A DNA stretch of 64,000 nt, taken from positions 6,967,001-7,031,000 of the forward strand of contig NZ_CP129212.1 of the NCBI RefSeq assembly GCF_030413175.1, written 5' to 3'. Position 1 is the first letter of the stretch. Every line of letters begins with the position of its first letter. The notes beneath the pieces are model-generated. The model saw nothing but the letters and a program-made list of their open reading frames with translations, did no database searches and had not been told where the DNA came from. Made by a program: the position numbers and the translations under genes. Shown here piece by piece: positions 1 through 9,281 of the stretch. This stretch comes from Bradyrhizobium roseum (GTDB lineage: Bacteria > Pseudomonadota > Alphaproteobacteria > Rhizobiales > Xanthobacteraceae).

Positions 1-1074
1 CGCGCCGGTGCCGCCTTCATTGCCGTCGATGACGATGAAGTCCGGATAGATGCCGCTCTCCAGCATCGCCTTGCAGATCGCCAAAAATTCCCAGGGATGC
101 CCGATACACATCTTGAACCCGGCCGGCTTGCCGCCCGACAGCCGACGCATCTCGCCGACGAAGGCCATCATCTGCAGCGGGGTCGAAAACGCGCGGTGGC
201 TGGCCGGCGAAATGCAATCCTCACCCATCGCAACGCCGCGAATCCTGGAGATCTCCTCCGACACCTTGGCGGCCGGAAGTACGCCGCCATGTCCGGGCTT
301 GGCGCCCTGGCTGATCTTGAGTTCGACCATCTTGATCTGCTCGTCGGCGGCGACGCGGGCGAACTCCTCCGGGTTGAACGAACCATCGCGGTTGCGGCAG
401 CCGAAATAGCCGGAGCCAATCTCCCAGATGATGTCGCCGCCGTTCTCGCGGTGATAGGGGCTGACGCCGCCCTCGCCGGTGTCATGCGCGAAGCGGCCCT
501 TTTTAGCGCCGCTGTTCAGCGCCCGCACCGCTTGCGGACTGAGCGCACCGAAGCTCATCGCCGAGATATTGAAGACCGATGCCGAATACGGCTTGGTGCA
601 TTCCGGGCCGCCGATGGTCACGCGGAACTCGGCGCTGTTGAGCGCCTTCGGCGCCACCGAATGATGCATCCACTCGTAGCCTTCGCGATAGACGTCCTCC
701 TGGGTGCCGAACGGCCGCTTGTCGAGCTGCATCTTGGCGCGCTGATAGACCAGCGCGCGGGTGTCGCGGGAAAACGGCATGCCGTCCTTCTCGCTCTCGA
801 AGAAGTACTGCCGCATCTCCGGGCGGATTTCCTCGAGCAGAAAGCGGATGTGCGCCGAGATCGGATAGTTGCGCAGAACCGCGTGATTTTTCTGTAGCAG
901 ATCGCGAATACCGAGCACCGTGAGCGCCCCGAAAATCACGATCGGGACCAGCAGGATTTCCCACACCTTGATGTTGTGGTCGAATATCCCTATCCCGACC
1001 AGCAGGGCGGTGATGACAGCGCAGATCGTCAACACGATGTAACGTGGCGAGAACGGCAGCAGTATCGTTTCCAT
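1..1074 (-). CDS. FMN-binding glutamate synthase family protein (5' part, runs off the window)
   Basis: The gene starts at 1074 (ATG, with GAGGA five bases upstream) and leaves the window at base 1, so about 358 N-terminal residues are visible. Two membrane segments lie near residues 11-30 and 38-58. They are followed by the FMN-domain start of the glutamate synthase large-subunit family, with SAMSFGALSPQAV, GEGGVSPYH near residue 200 and ISQGAKPGHGG further on. This family is related to the GltB synthase domain that makes glutamate from 2-oxoglutarate and ammonia, but it lacks the amidotransferase domain. The N-terminal anchor suggests a membrane-attached enzyme. Its exact substrate is unknown, and the Fe-S cysteine region lies outside the window. 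Confidence 0.85.
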   Translation of the reverse strand, partial: METILLPFSPRYIVLTICAVITALLVGIGIFDHNIKVWEILLVPIVIFGALTVLGIRDLLQKNHAVLRNYPISAHIRFLLEEIRPEMRQYFFESEKDGMPFSRDTRALVYQRAKMQLDKRPFGTQEDVYREGYEWMHHSVAPKALNSAEFRVTIGGPECTKPYSASVFNISAMSFGALSPQAVRALNSGAKKGRFAHDTGEGGVSPYHRENGGDIIWEIGSGYFGCRNRDGSFNPEEFARVAADEQIKMVELKISQGAKPGHGGVLPAAKVSEEISRIRGVAMGEDCISPASHRAFSTPLQMMAFVGEMRRLSGGKPAGFKMCIGHPWEFLAICKAMLESGIYPDFIVIDGNEGGTGA

Positions 1075-1344
1075 GAAATTCCTCAGCCAAAATCTTTCTT
1101 GCCGGACGGCAGCCTAGTCCAACCAATCCAGCAAGCCCATACAGTATACGGGTCGGCGCCCACGGATGTGACAACGGGCGGCAAAAATATCTGCAGGCGT
1201 TGTCCGGGTGCTTTTGCGGCGCAGCGTAACGCTTACCGGAGTGCCGGCAGTGCGCCGACGCCTGGAGCCGACCACCGCATTGGGTGGTTATCGCAGTGAG
1301 GGGATGGAGAGAGTTATGGGGTTGAGAACGACGATCTCGCCCAC

Positions 1345-1487
1345 GTCGTCCCGGCCTTGAGCTCAGATGCGCAATTGCGCATCGGGGGATCCATACTCCG
1401 TGCTCTCCGATGTGAGCACGAATGGCAGACGTCTCGTCACGCAATTAACGCCGCCGAGTATGTGTCCCGGCTCAAGGCCGGGGCGAC
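1345..1487. repeat. Intergenic palindromic element, family A, copy 1
   Basis: The element lies in the 434-base gap between the glutamate synthase gene and fpr. It opens with GTCGTCCCGGCCTTGAG and closes with the near reverse complement CTCAAGGCCGGGGCGAC, and a second hairpin (GATGCGCAATTGCGCATC) sits inside. The same end sequences recur near 5988, 15613, 20982 and 27130. The rest of the gap holds no convincing gene. Confidence 0.7.
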
Positions 1488-1508
1488 ATCTACGCAAGCT
1501 GCGTCGTC

Positions 1509-2282
1509 TCAGCGCTCGACGAACGCCTTCTCGATCACGAAGTGGCCGGGCTTGTTGCCGCTGCCTTCGATGAAGCCGCCGGACTCGAACATCTGCTTCA
1601 GCTCTTCCAGCATCCCCGGGCTGCCGCACATCATGACCCGATCGGTCTCGATGTTCAGCGGCCCCTGATGGATGTCGTTGAACAGTTGCTCGGACGAGAT
1701 CAGGTCGGTAATTCGACCGCGGTTGCGGAACGGCTCGCGGGTCACGGTCGGATAATACAGCAGTTTCTCCGAAAGCAGCGGTCCGAACAATTCATCGTCG
1801 CGCAGCATGGCGACGAGTTCTTCGCCATAGGCGAGTTCGGAAACCTGGCGGCAGCCGTGCACCAGAACGATGGTCTCGAAACGCTCGTAGACGTCGGGGT
1901 CCTTGATCAGGCTCGCGAACGGCGCCAAACCCGTGCCGGTCGACAACAGCAGCAGGCGCTGGCCTGGAATCAGGTTGTCGGTGATCAGCGTGCCGGTCGC
2001 CTTGCGGCCGACCAGGATCTCATCACCCTCGCGGATCTTCTGCAGCTTCGAGGTCAGCGGCCCGTCCGCGACCTTGATAGAGAAGAATTCGAGTTCTTCC
2101 TCGTGGTTGGCGCTGGCCATGCTGTAGGCACGCAACAGCGGCCGGCCTTCGACCTCAAGGCCGATCATCGCAAACTGACCGTTCTGGAAGCGGAAACCGG
2201 AATCGCGGGTGGCCCGGAAGCTGAAAAGCGTATCGGTCCAGTGGCGGACAGCAAGAACTTTCTCTCGATAGAATGCGGCCAT
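1509..2282 (-). CDS. fpr: Ferredoxin--NADP reductase, bacterial Fpr type
   Basis: The protein has 257 residues and starts at 2282 (ATGGCCGCATTC), with AGGAA upstream; frames opening further upstream have no ribosome site. The FAD-binding motif RAYSMAS is at 51-57. The NADP-binding GTGLAP is at 116-121, and MMCGSPGML lies near 217. The C-terminus AFVER matches the short extension after the last core strand in the Rhodobacter/Azotobacter Fpr subclass, rather than the terminal tyrosine of plant enzymes. The enzyme moves electrons between NADPH and ferredoxin or flavodoxin in the cytoplasm. It stands alone, and a 7Fe ferredoxin gene at 58972-59310 could be a partner. Confidence 0.93.
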   Translation of the reverse strand: MAAFYREKVLAVRHWTDTLFSFRATRDSGFRFQNGQFAMIGLEVEGRPLLRAYSMASANHEEELEFFSIKVADGPLTSKLQKIREGDEILVGRKATGTLITDNLIPGQRLLLLSTGTGLAPFASLIKDPDVYERFETIVLVHGCRQVSELAYGEELVAMLRDDELFGPLLSEKLLYYPTVTREPFRNRGRITDLISSEQLFNDIHQGPLNIETDRVMMCGSPGMLEELKQMFESGGFIEGSGNKPGHFVIEKAFVER

Positions 2283-2569
2283 GGGTTTTCGTTTTTCCTG
2301 ACGACTCGATATAGAACGTTTCGGTTTTTCGGCCTCGAAGCGCCTGATGTCTGGCGAAATTACCGGCGATTTGCGCCATCTGCGCACGGCAGACAAATAG
2401 TCAATATGACCTACAGCACAATCGATAACTCGGAATAGCTGTCGTTCCATTTTGCAAAATGGTTCGATTCACTTCGTTAACGCCAGGTAGCGCAATTAAC
2501 TTGCTGAATTCAGCGCCGATCTGGCAATAAATTACTTCCAGCAGTTAAGAACCTTTCAAAAGAGATCGC

Positions 2570-3568
2570 ATGCGAAGGCCCGAAGAGTTTCGAATCGGTA
2601 AACCGGGCTTCTATCCGGACCAGTCGATCTATGCGGAGTTCGCCTGTGCCGAATTCGGCCTGCAATTTCGCGACCTCGACGGTGGGGCGGGACTGCTGTT
2701 TAGCGTGGCCTCGCACGACAGGCTGCTGCATTTCGGCGCCGGCCGATGCTCGTGGTATCCGCAGAACAACGCGACCGCTTCGACGCTGGCATCGGATAAG
2801 CATTTTGCAGGCCGGATTTTGCAGGAGTCGGGCGTGTCCGCGCTTGGCGGTGAGTATTTTTTCCTGCACGACCGCCACCGCGCGCATCGCCCGCCGGGGC
2901 ATGAACGCAACGACGCGCTCGCCCATTTCAAGACGTTGGGAAAATCGGCCTTCGTCAAACCGCTCGCGGGATCGCGCGGCGACTTTGCGCAAGCCATTCA
3001 CGGCGCGGCCGCGCTCGATCGCTATCTCAGCGATGTCGCGAAGTATTACGACGCCATCCTGATGCAGCCGATCGTCGAAGGGACCGAGTATCGCGTCTTT
3101 CTGCTCGACGATGACGTGCTGTACTGCGCGCGGAAATATCCGCCTTCGGTCACGGGTGATGGCGTGCATAAGCTGCGTGACTTGCTCACCGCTCATAACG
3201 ACGCCCTGCGCGCCCGCGGGCTTTCGCCCGCGTCACTCCCGGACAACGATCCATCGCTCGAAGATGTGCCTGCCAGGGGAGAGCATCACGAAATTACGGG
3301 CCGGATGAATCTCAGCGCAGGCGGCAGGATGGTGCTGGCGGATAAGCCATCCGAGAGAGCCATCGAGATGGCGCGGCAGGCGGCGCGTGCGATCGGGCTT
3401 CGCGTCGCCGCCATCGACATCTTCGTCGACATCGACGGCAAGCCTGACGCCAACGAGGTCATCGAGGTCAACGCCAACCCGTCGATCCGGCTGCTGGAAG
3501 ACTCCGGTCGCGGCGACCTCATCCTGAAGATCTGGCGCCACACCTTCACCGCCATGGGGCTGCTGTAG
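2570..3568 (+). CDS. ATP-grasp ligase, cyanophycin-synthetase-like
   Basis: This 332-residue protein has an ATP-grasp fold. A DK-type nucleotide-site segment (SDKHFAGR) begins at 75. K130 lies just before GSRGDF at 134-139. VEGTEYRVFLLDDDVLYCARK follows at 169-189, and the metal/ATP site EVNANPSIRLLED is near the C-terminus. The VEGTEYRVF pattern resembles the ATP-grasp half of cyanophycin synthetase (CphA) and related carboxylate-amine ligases, but the protein is much shorter than CphA. Its TAG stop shares one base with the GTG start of the next gene, a Mur-ligase protein, so the two are probably translated together. The substrate cannot be read from the sequence. Confidence 0.8.
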   Translation: MRRPEEFRIGKPGFYPDQSIYAEFACAEFGLQFRDLDGGAGLLFSVASHDRLLHFGAGRCSWYPQNNATASTLASDKHFAGRILQESGVSALGGEYFFLHDRHRAHRPPGHERNDALAHFKTLGKSAFVKPLAGSRGDFAQAIHGAAALDRYLSDVAKYYDAILMQPIVEGTEYRVFLLDDDVLYCARKYPPSVTGDGVHKLRDLLTAHNDALRARGLSPASLPDNDPSLEDVPARGEHHEITGRMNLSAGGRMVLADKPSERAIEMARQAARAIGLRVAAIDIFVDIDGKPDANEVIEVNANPSIRLLEDSGRGDLILKIWRHTFTAMGLL

Positions 3569-4884
3569 TGTTCAACCTGCCGAAATACGGCGACGGCGTC
3601 TGCCTCGCACGGATGGCCGGATTGCTCGAAGCGCTCGGCATAGACCGTGCGCGGCTGCAGCGCGTCTCGGTGGTGGTCACGGGATCGAACGGCAAGGGCA
3701 GTACGGCGGCGATGTGCGCCCGGATCGGCCGCGCCTATGGTCTGCGCACCGGGCTGTTCACTTCGCCACATCTGGTTCGTTTCAACGAGCGGATACAGGT
3801 CGACGGCGTCGAGATCGACGACGAGGCATTCGTCCACCTGCAGCGGCGAATCGAAGCCGCCATCGCCGAGGTCTCGAAACGGCTCGGCCAGCAATTCGGC
3901 GCGTTCGAAGCGCTGTTTGCAGTCGCCTGCCTCCACTTCCAGGAAAGCGACTGCGAGTTCGCCGTGTTCGAGGCCGGCATCGGCGGACGTTACGATCCGG
4001 TCCGCATGGTCGGCGCGCGCGAGACCTGCGTCACCTCGGTCGATTACGAGCACGTTGAACTGCTCGGCCACACGCTGGAACTGATCGTATCCGACAAGAG
4101 CGACGCCTGCGCCGCCGGCGGCACGATCGTCTATGGCGAGAATTGTAGGGACTTGCAGCCGCATCTCGTCGAATACAATCGCGGGCGCGGATGCACGCTG
4201 ATGTTTGTCCGCGACGACATCAGCATCGACAACGACGTGACGGCGGCCTTGGGACAGCGTTTCGATCTGCAATTCGGGGATCACAATTTTCGCGGCCTCG
4301 AACTGAACCTGCCCGGCGCGTTCCAGATCAACAACGCGTCCATTGCCGCCGCGCTTTTCCTGTTGTGGCTGCAGCGCGAACAGCCGCAAACGCCTGCGGA
4401 CCAGATCGAAACCGCGATACGTGCCGGCCTGCGAGAGGCGCGCTGGCCCGGCCGGCTGGAAGTCATCAGCCAGAATCCGCTGACAGTCATCGACGTCGGT
4501 CACACGCCCGACGGCATCCGCCAATCGCTGGCGAGCCTCATGGCGATTCACGGCGCCGATGACTGGATCCTCGTTACCGGTGCTTCGCGCGACAAGAAGG
4601 CGGACGAGATCGTCGGCGCGCTGGCGCCGGCGTTCGATACGATCATCGCCACGGCGGCGCACCACAAGGGAGCCGACGCGAACAGCATCGCGGCGGCCGC
4701 GCGACGTGCCAATCCCGGAGCCGATATTCAGGTCGCCGCGACGATGCCAGAAGCGGTGCGGCTCTCCCGGGAGCGAGCGGCCGCGCACAAGCGACGGGTA
4801 TATGTGGCAGGCGGATTATTCCTGGCGATCGAATATGCGACCGTCGCGCGGGGTGGCCGCGTCGAGGATTTGGACTTTTTCTGA
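3568..4884 (+). CDS. Mur ligase family protein, FolC-like
   Basis: The start is the GTG at 3568, which overlaps the upstream TAG (TAGTG). The protein has 438 residues. It has the P-loop GSNGKGST at 39-46, SPHLVRFNERI at 66-76 as in the FolC substrate loop, EAGIGGRYD, NNASIAAAL and a C-terminal domain with DVGHTPDGI where FolC usually has DGAHNP. Mur ligases form amide bonds through an acyl phosphate. FolC adds glutamate to dihydropteroate or folate, but the altered motifs and the tight link to an ATP-grasp gene suggest another substrate. CphA fuses the same two folds in one chain, and here they are split. A housekeeping FolC is unlikely but not excluded. Confidence 0.8.
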   Translation: MFNLPKYGDGVCLARMAGLLEALGIDRARLQRVSVVVTGSNGKGSTAAMCARIGRAYGLRTGLFTSPHLVRFNERIQVDGVEIDDEAFVHLQRRIEAAIAEVSKRLGQQFGAFEALFAVACLHFQESDCEFAVFEAGIGGRYDPVRMVGARETCVTSVDYEHVELLGHTLELIVSDKSDACAAGGTIVYGENCRDLQPHLVEYNRGRGCTLMFVRDDISIDNDVTAALGQRFDLQFGDHNFRGLELNLPGAFQINNASIAAALFLLWLQREQPQTPADQIETAIRAGLREARWPGRLEVISQNPLTVIDVGHTPDGIRQSLASLMAIHGADDWILVTGASRDKKADEIVGALAPAFDTIIATAAHHKGADANSIAAAARRANPGADIQVAATMPEAVRLSRERAAAHKRRVYVAGGLFLAIEYATVARGGRVEDLDFF

Positions 4885-4973
4885 ACGTGGCGCACAATCC
4901 GCGCAGGTCGACGGCCTGCCGCCGTCCGCACTGCGCAAAGCAAAATACGGCAACGCCCGAGGGAGAAAACATC

Positions 4974-5975
4974 ATGAGCGACACCGTCAATCGTCAGATC
5001 CTGCTGGTCGAGAAGCCGACCGGCAAACTGGGGCCTGAGCATTTCAAGATGGTCAGCGGAAACGTACCCGAGCCGAAAGATGGCGAGGTGCTGGTGCGAA
5101 CGCGCTATATCTCGCTCGACGCCGCCAACCGCGCGTGGATGCACGGCGCCACTTATCGCGCCGCCGTCGAGGCCAACACCGTGATGGCCGGCGGCAGCAT
5201 CGCGGAAGTCGTGTCTTCGAAGGCGCCGGGATTTTCACCTGGCGACATCGTGTTCGGCGATACCGGTTGGCAGGATTACGCCGCCGTGCCGGCCAAACAT
5301 CTGAACAAGATGCCGAAGCTGGAGCCGATGACACATCTGCTCAGCGTCTACGGCATCGCCGGCCTCACCGCCTATTTCGGGTTGCTGCATGTCGGCAAGC
5401 CCAAAGAGGGCGAGACCGTCGTGGTGTCGGCCGCCGCCGGGTCGGTCGGGTCGATCGTCGGACAGATCGCGAAAATAAAGGGCTGCCACGTGATCGGCAT
5501 CGCCGGCGGCGAGGACAAGTGCCAGTGGCTGACGTCCGAACTCGGCTTCGACGCCGCGGTCGACTACAAGGACGGCGCGACGTTCAAGGCGTTGCGGGCA
5601 GCGGCGCCGAAGGGCATCGACGTCTATTTCGACAATGTCGGCGGCGACATTCTGGAGGCCTGTCTCGCGCTGATGAACAACCGCGGCCGCATCGCCTGCT
5701 GCGGCGCCATCTCCCAGTATGACGGCGTGCCGTCGGCGCACGGCCCGCGCGGCGTGCCCGGCCTGATCGTGGTGAAGCGCCTTATCATGCAGGGCTTCAT
5801 CGTGATGGATTACATGGACCAGAGCGCCGCCGCGCTGGCCGATCTGCAGTCCTGGGTCGCCTCGGGAAAACTGAAGGTGCAGGAAGACGTGATCGACGGC
5901 ATCGAGAACACGCCGAAAGCCCTGATCGGGCTCCTGGCCGGCGAGAACCGCGGCAAGCGGATGGTGCGGGTTTAG
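4974..5975 (+). CDS. NADP-dependent MDR oxidoreductase, CurA-like
   Basis: The 333-residue protein starts at the ATG at 4974, preceded by GGGAG; the frame is open further upstream but has no ribosome site there. The N-terminal GroES-like fold is followed by the Rossmann motif AAAGSVGS at 153-160. The MDR structural-zinc cysteines are absent, so this is the zinc-free leukotriene/curcumin-reductase branch (YncB/CurA) that reduces activated C=C bonds with NADPH. It lies 89 bases after the Mur-ligase gene in the same direction and may be co-transcribed. A functional link to the ligase pair is only inferred from position. Confidence 0.85.
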   Translation: MSDTVNRQILLVEKPTGKLGPEHFKMVSGNVPEPKDGEVLVRTRYISLDAANRAWMHGATYRAAVEANTVMAGGSIAEVVSSKAPGFSPGDIVFGDTGWQDYAAVPAKHLNKMPKLEPMTHLLSVYGIAGLTAYFGLLHVGKPKEGETVVVSAAAGSVGSIVGQIAKIKGCHVIGIAGGEDKCQWLTSELGFDAAVDYKDGATFKALRAAAPKGIDVYFDNVGGDILEACLALMNNRGRIACCGAISQYDGVPSAHGPRGVPGLIVVKRLIMQGFIVMDYMDQSAAALADLQSWVASGKLKVQEDVIDGIENTPKALIGLLAGENRGKRMVRV

Positions 5976-5987
5976 CTCGAACCCCAC

Positions 5988-6103
5988 GTCGTCCCCGCGA
6001 ACGCGGGGACCGCCGCGGCGGTTGTTGCTTGCAGGAGGTATCTAACGCCGGTACCAAATCGAGAAGCCGCGGCGTATGGGTCCCGGCTCAGGGCCGGGAC
6101 GAC
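5988..6103. repeat. Intergenic palindromic element, family A, copy 2
   Basis: The element fills the gap between two convergent genes. It begins GTCGTCCCCGCGAACGCGGG, a hairpin by itself, and ends GGTCCCGGCTCAGGGCCGGGAC, a second hairpin. The ends match family A copies elsewhere in the window. It could end transcription from both sides. Confidence 0.7.
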
Positions 6104-6107
6104 GTTG

Positions 6108-9100
6108 CTAATGCACCGTGGGCGCCTGCGTCACCGGCGCTCCCACTTTCTTCGTCTTCCGCGCCTTCAGCCAGTTCTCGAACCGCTGCACCACGACAAA
6201 GAACGTCGGCACGAACAGCACGGCGAGGCACGTCGAGGCCAGCATCCCCGAGAACACCGTGATGCCGATCGATTTTCGCGCGTTGGCGCCGGCGCCGGTG
6301 GCGAGCACCAGCGGCACGACGCCGAGGATGAAGGCGAACGACGTCATCAGGATCGGCCGGAACCGGGCGCGCGCCGCCTCGACGGCGGATTCCAGCAGCG
6401 GCTTGCGGTCGCGCACATGCAGCTCGAGCGCCACCTCGACGATCAGGATGGCGTTCTTGGCCGACAGCGCGATCAGGAGAATAATGCCGATCTGAGTGTA
6501 GAGGTTGTTCTCGATCCGCAATCCCGTCAGCACCGCCATCGGCCCGAGCAGCGACAGCGGCACCGCGAGGATGACCGAGATCGGTGCGTACCAGCTTTCA
6601 TACTGCCCGGCGAGCACGAGGTAGACCAGCAGCAATGCAAGGCCGAACGCCCAGTAGATCTGGCCGCCGACGACCTTCTCCTGGTACGACATAGCGGTCC
6701 ACTCGAACCCCGTGCCCGGCGGCAGCGTCCTGGCGGCAATCTCCTCCATCAGGTTCATCGACTGGCCTGAACTGTAGCCCGTGGCCGGCAGTCCGATGAT
6801 GGTGGCGGATGGATATAGATTATACAGGCTGATCAGCGACGGGCCAACGGCGGCCGTGATCTTCGCCACCGAGCCGAGCGGGATCATGTCGCCCTGGCTG
6901 TTGCGCACCGTCAACCGTTCGATGTCGCGCGGCGTCAGGCGGAACGGCGCGTCGCCCTGCGCATAGACCTGGAAGGTGCGGCCGAACTTGTTGAACTGGT
7001 TGACGTAGCTCGACCCCATGTAGGACGACAATGTCGAGAAGATCTGGTCGGTGGTGACGTGCATGGTCTGGGCCTTGACCCGGTCGACCTCGACGTCGAA
7101 TTGCGGCACCATCGAACGGAATGGCGAGCTGACGCGCTGCAGCGCGCTCTGCGTCGACGCGTTGGCTACCATCGCCCCGGCGATCGCCTGCAGCTTGCCG
7201 AAATCGGAATTGCCGTCGCGGAGCTGCACCTGCATGGCGAAGCCGGCGGCATTGCCGATACCCTGGATCGGCGGTGGCGGCACCACCAGGATCCGCGCTT
7301 CCTCGATCACGGACAGTTTTTCGTTCAGGCCGACGAACAGCGAGCGGAGGTCCTCGCCCTTTCCTCGCGCGCTCCACTCCTTCAAAATCAGATAGGCGAC
7401 GCCGGCATTGGCGAGGCTGGATGAATTGTCGAGCGCGGAAATGCCGGCGATCGTGATCACCTGCTCGACGCCCGCCGCCTTGCCGGTGATTTCGCCGACG
7501 CGCGTCAGCACCTGCTGGGTCCGATCCAGCGCCGCGCCGTCGGGCAGTTGCACGGCCACCAGCAGATAGCCCTGGTCCTCGATCGGAATGAAGCCGGTCG
7601 GCACACGCGACAGGCCCCAACCTGCTACCAATATCAGGATCAGCGCCACGACGACGGAAACATTGCTGTGCGCGACCAATCGAGAGATCACCCTGCCATA
7701 CCAGGCTTCGAGTCGGCCATAGGCCGCGTTGAAGCCGCGGTAGAAGAAGTTGCGCTGCTCCGGCGGCGCAGGCCGGCGCAGCCACAGCGCGCACTGCGTC
7801 GGCTTCAGCGTCGCCGCGTTGACAGCGCTGAGCAGCGCGGTCGCGGCGATCACCAGCGCGAATTGCGCATACATCCGCCCGGTCAGCCCCGGCAGAAAGG
7901 CTGCCGGCAGGAACACCGAGATCAACACCAGCGTGATGCCGATGATCGGCGCGAACAGCGCATCCATGGCGCTGATCGCGGCGTCATGGCCGGACATGCC
8001 CTTCTCGATATTATGCGCCGCGCCCTCCACCACCACGATGGCGTCGTCCACCACGATGCCGATCGCCAGCACGATCGCAAACAGCGTCGAGATGTTGACG
8101 GTGAAGCCAAGCGCGGCCATCGCCGCGAAGGCGCCGATGATGGTGACCGGCACGGTGGTCGCCGGCACCAGCATCGCGCGCCAGTCCTGCAGGAAGATCA
8201 GGATAACGACGAGGACGAGGAGACCGGCCTCGACCAGCGTCTTGTAGACCTCGTTGATCGATTCCGAGACGAATTTGGTGGTGTCAAACGGCGTGTCGTA
8301 AACCACGTCCTGCGGGAACGCCTTCGCCAGCACCGCCATCTTCTTCTTGACGGCCTGCTCGACCTCCAGCGCGTTGGCGCCGGGCGACTGGAATACGCCG
8401 ATGCCGGTGGCCGGCTTGTTGTTCAGCGAGAACATCTGGCTGTAGGTCTGGGCGCCGAGTTCGACCCGGCCGACGTCGCGCACGCGCGTGACATCACCGT
8501 TATTGCCGGTCTTGACGATGACGTTCTCGAACTCACTGACGTCGTCGAGCCGCCCGGCGACGTTCAACGTATATTGAAACGCCTGGCCTGCCGGAGCCGG
8601 CGGCGCGCCGACCTGGCCTGCGGTGACCTGCTGGCTCTGCTGCTGGATCGCCGAGATGACGTCCTGCGGCATCAGGTTGCGCGCATACAGCTTGTTCGGA
8701 TCGAGCCAGACCCGCATCGAATACTGCCCGGCGCCGAACACCGTGACGTTGCCGACACCGGGCAGGCGCGACAGCTCGTCGCGAATATTGATCGTGGCGT
8801 AATTGCTCAGGAACAGGCTGTCATAGGTCGCTTTCGGCGAGGTCAGCGTCACGAACAGCAGGATCGCCGTCGACCTCTTCTGCACGGTGACGCCCTGGTT
8901 CTGCACCGATTGCGGCAGCTGCGACAGCGCGCTCGACACCCGGTTCTGTACCAGCACCTGCGCGAAGTTGAGGTCGGTGCCGATCTTGAAGGTGACCGTC
9001 AGCGAATAGGATCCATCGGCGCCGCTGTAGGACTGCATGTAGAGCATGTCCTCGACGCCGTTGACCTGCTGCTCGATCGGCAGCGCCACCGTGTCGATCA

Positions 9101-9272
9101 CGGTTTTGGCGCTGGCGCCGGGATAACGCGTGGTGACCTGCACCGTGGGCGGCACCACGTCGGGATATTGCGCGACGGCGAGCCGGAACAGGCAGACGCC
9201 GCCGATCAAGACCATCAGGATGGCGATGACGTTGGAAAGAACCGGCCGCTCGATGAAGAATTTTGAAATCAT
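6108..9272 (-). CDS. RND efflux pump inner-membrane transporter (HAE1 family)
   Basis: The 1,054-residue length and layout match AcrB/MexB/MexF. The chain starts MISKFFIERPVLSNVI, and the periplasmic loops and the twelve-helix arrangement are intact. The proton-relay pair in helix 4 is present as GIVVDDAIVVVE (D409/D410, matching D407/D408 of AcrB). It is a proton-driven trimeric exporter of hydrophobic compounds from membrane and periplasm. It lies nine bases downstream of the adaptor gene in one operon. No outer-membrane TolC-type gene or regulator is next to it, so the pump must use one encoded elsewhere. The substrate range is not predictable. Confidence 0.96.
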   Translation of the reverse strand: MISKFFIERPVLSNVIAILMVLIGGVCLFRLAVAQYPDVVPPTVQVTTRYPGASAKTVIDTVALPIEQQVNGVEDMLYMQSYSGADGSYSLTVTFKIGTDLNFAQVLVQNRVSSALSQLPQSVQNQGVTVQKRSTAILLFVTLTSPKATYDSLFLSNYATINIRDELSRLPGVGNVTVFGAGQYSMRVWLDPNKLYARNLMPQDVISAIQQQSQQVTAGQVGAPPAPAGQAFQYTLNVAGRLDDVSEFENVIVKTGNNGDVTRVRDVGRVELGAQTYSQMFSLNNKPATGIGVFQSPGANALEVEQAVKKKMAVLAKAFPQDVVYDTPFDTTKFVSESINEVYKTLVEAGLLVLVVILIFLQDWRAMLVPATTVPVTIIGAFAAMAALGFTVNISTLFAIVLAIGIVVDDAIVVVEGAAHNIEKGMSGHDAAISAMDALFAPIIGITLVLISVFLPAAFLPGLTGRMYAQFALVIAATALLSAVNAATLKPTQCALWLRRPAPPEQRNFFYRGFNAAYGRLEAWYGRVISRLVAHSNVSVVVALILILVAGWGLSRVPTGFIPIEDQGYLLVAVQLPDGAALDRTQQVLTRVGEITGKAAGVEQVITIAGISALDNSSSLANAGVAYLILKEWSARGKGEDLRSLFVGLNEKLSVIEEARILVVPPPPIQGIGNAAGFAMQVQLRDGNSDFGKLQAIAGAMVANASTQSALQRVSSPFRSMVPQFDVEVDRVKAQTMHVTTDQIFSTLSSYMGSSYVNQFNKFGRTFQVYAQGDAPFRLTPRDIERLTVRNSQGDMIPLGSVAKITAAVGPSLISLYNLYPSATIIGLPATGYSSGQSMNLMEEIAARTLPPGTGFEWTAMSYQEKVVGGQIYWAFGLALLLVYLVLAGQYESWYAPISVILAVPLSLLGPMAVLTGLRIENNLYTQIGIILLIALSAKNAILIVEVALELHVRDRKPLLESAVEAARARFRPILMTSFAFILGVVPLVLATGAGANARKSIGITVFSGMLASTCLAVLFVPTFFVVVQRFENWLKARKTKKVGAPVTQAPTVH

Positions 9273-9281
9273 GCCCGGCTC

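Noticed and set aside
1150..1162. ACAGTATAC upstream of the glutamate synthase gene as a third MarR-type site
   Set aside because: Only the 9-base core matches; the ATTT and GAGGA parts are absent and the context is unrelated.
2510..3196. Minus-strand frame opposite the ATP-grasp gene
   Set aside because: No ribosome site or domain; the ATP-grasp motifs on the plus strand are clear.
7548..9266. Long open frame (about 570 codons) opposite the RND transporter
   Set aside because: It is a high-GC antisense shadow: Arg/His/Asp-rich, no domain, no ribosome site, and the minus-strand transporter is complete.
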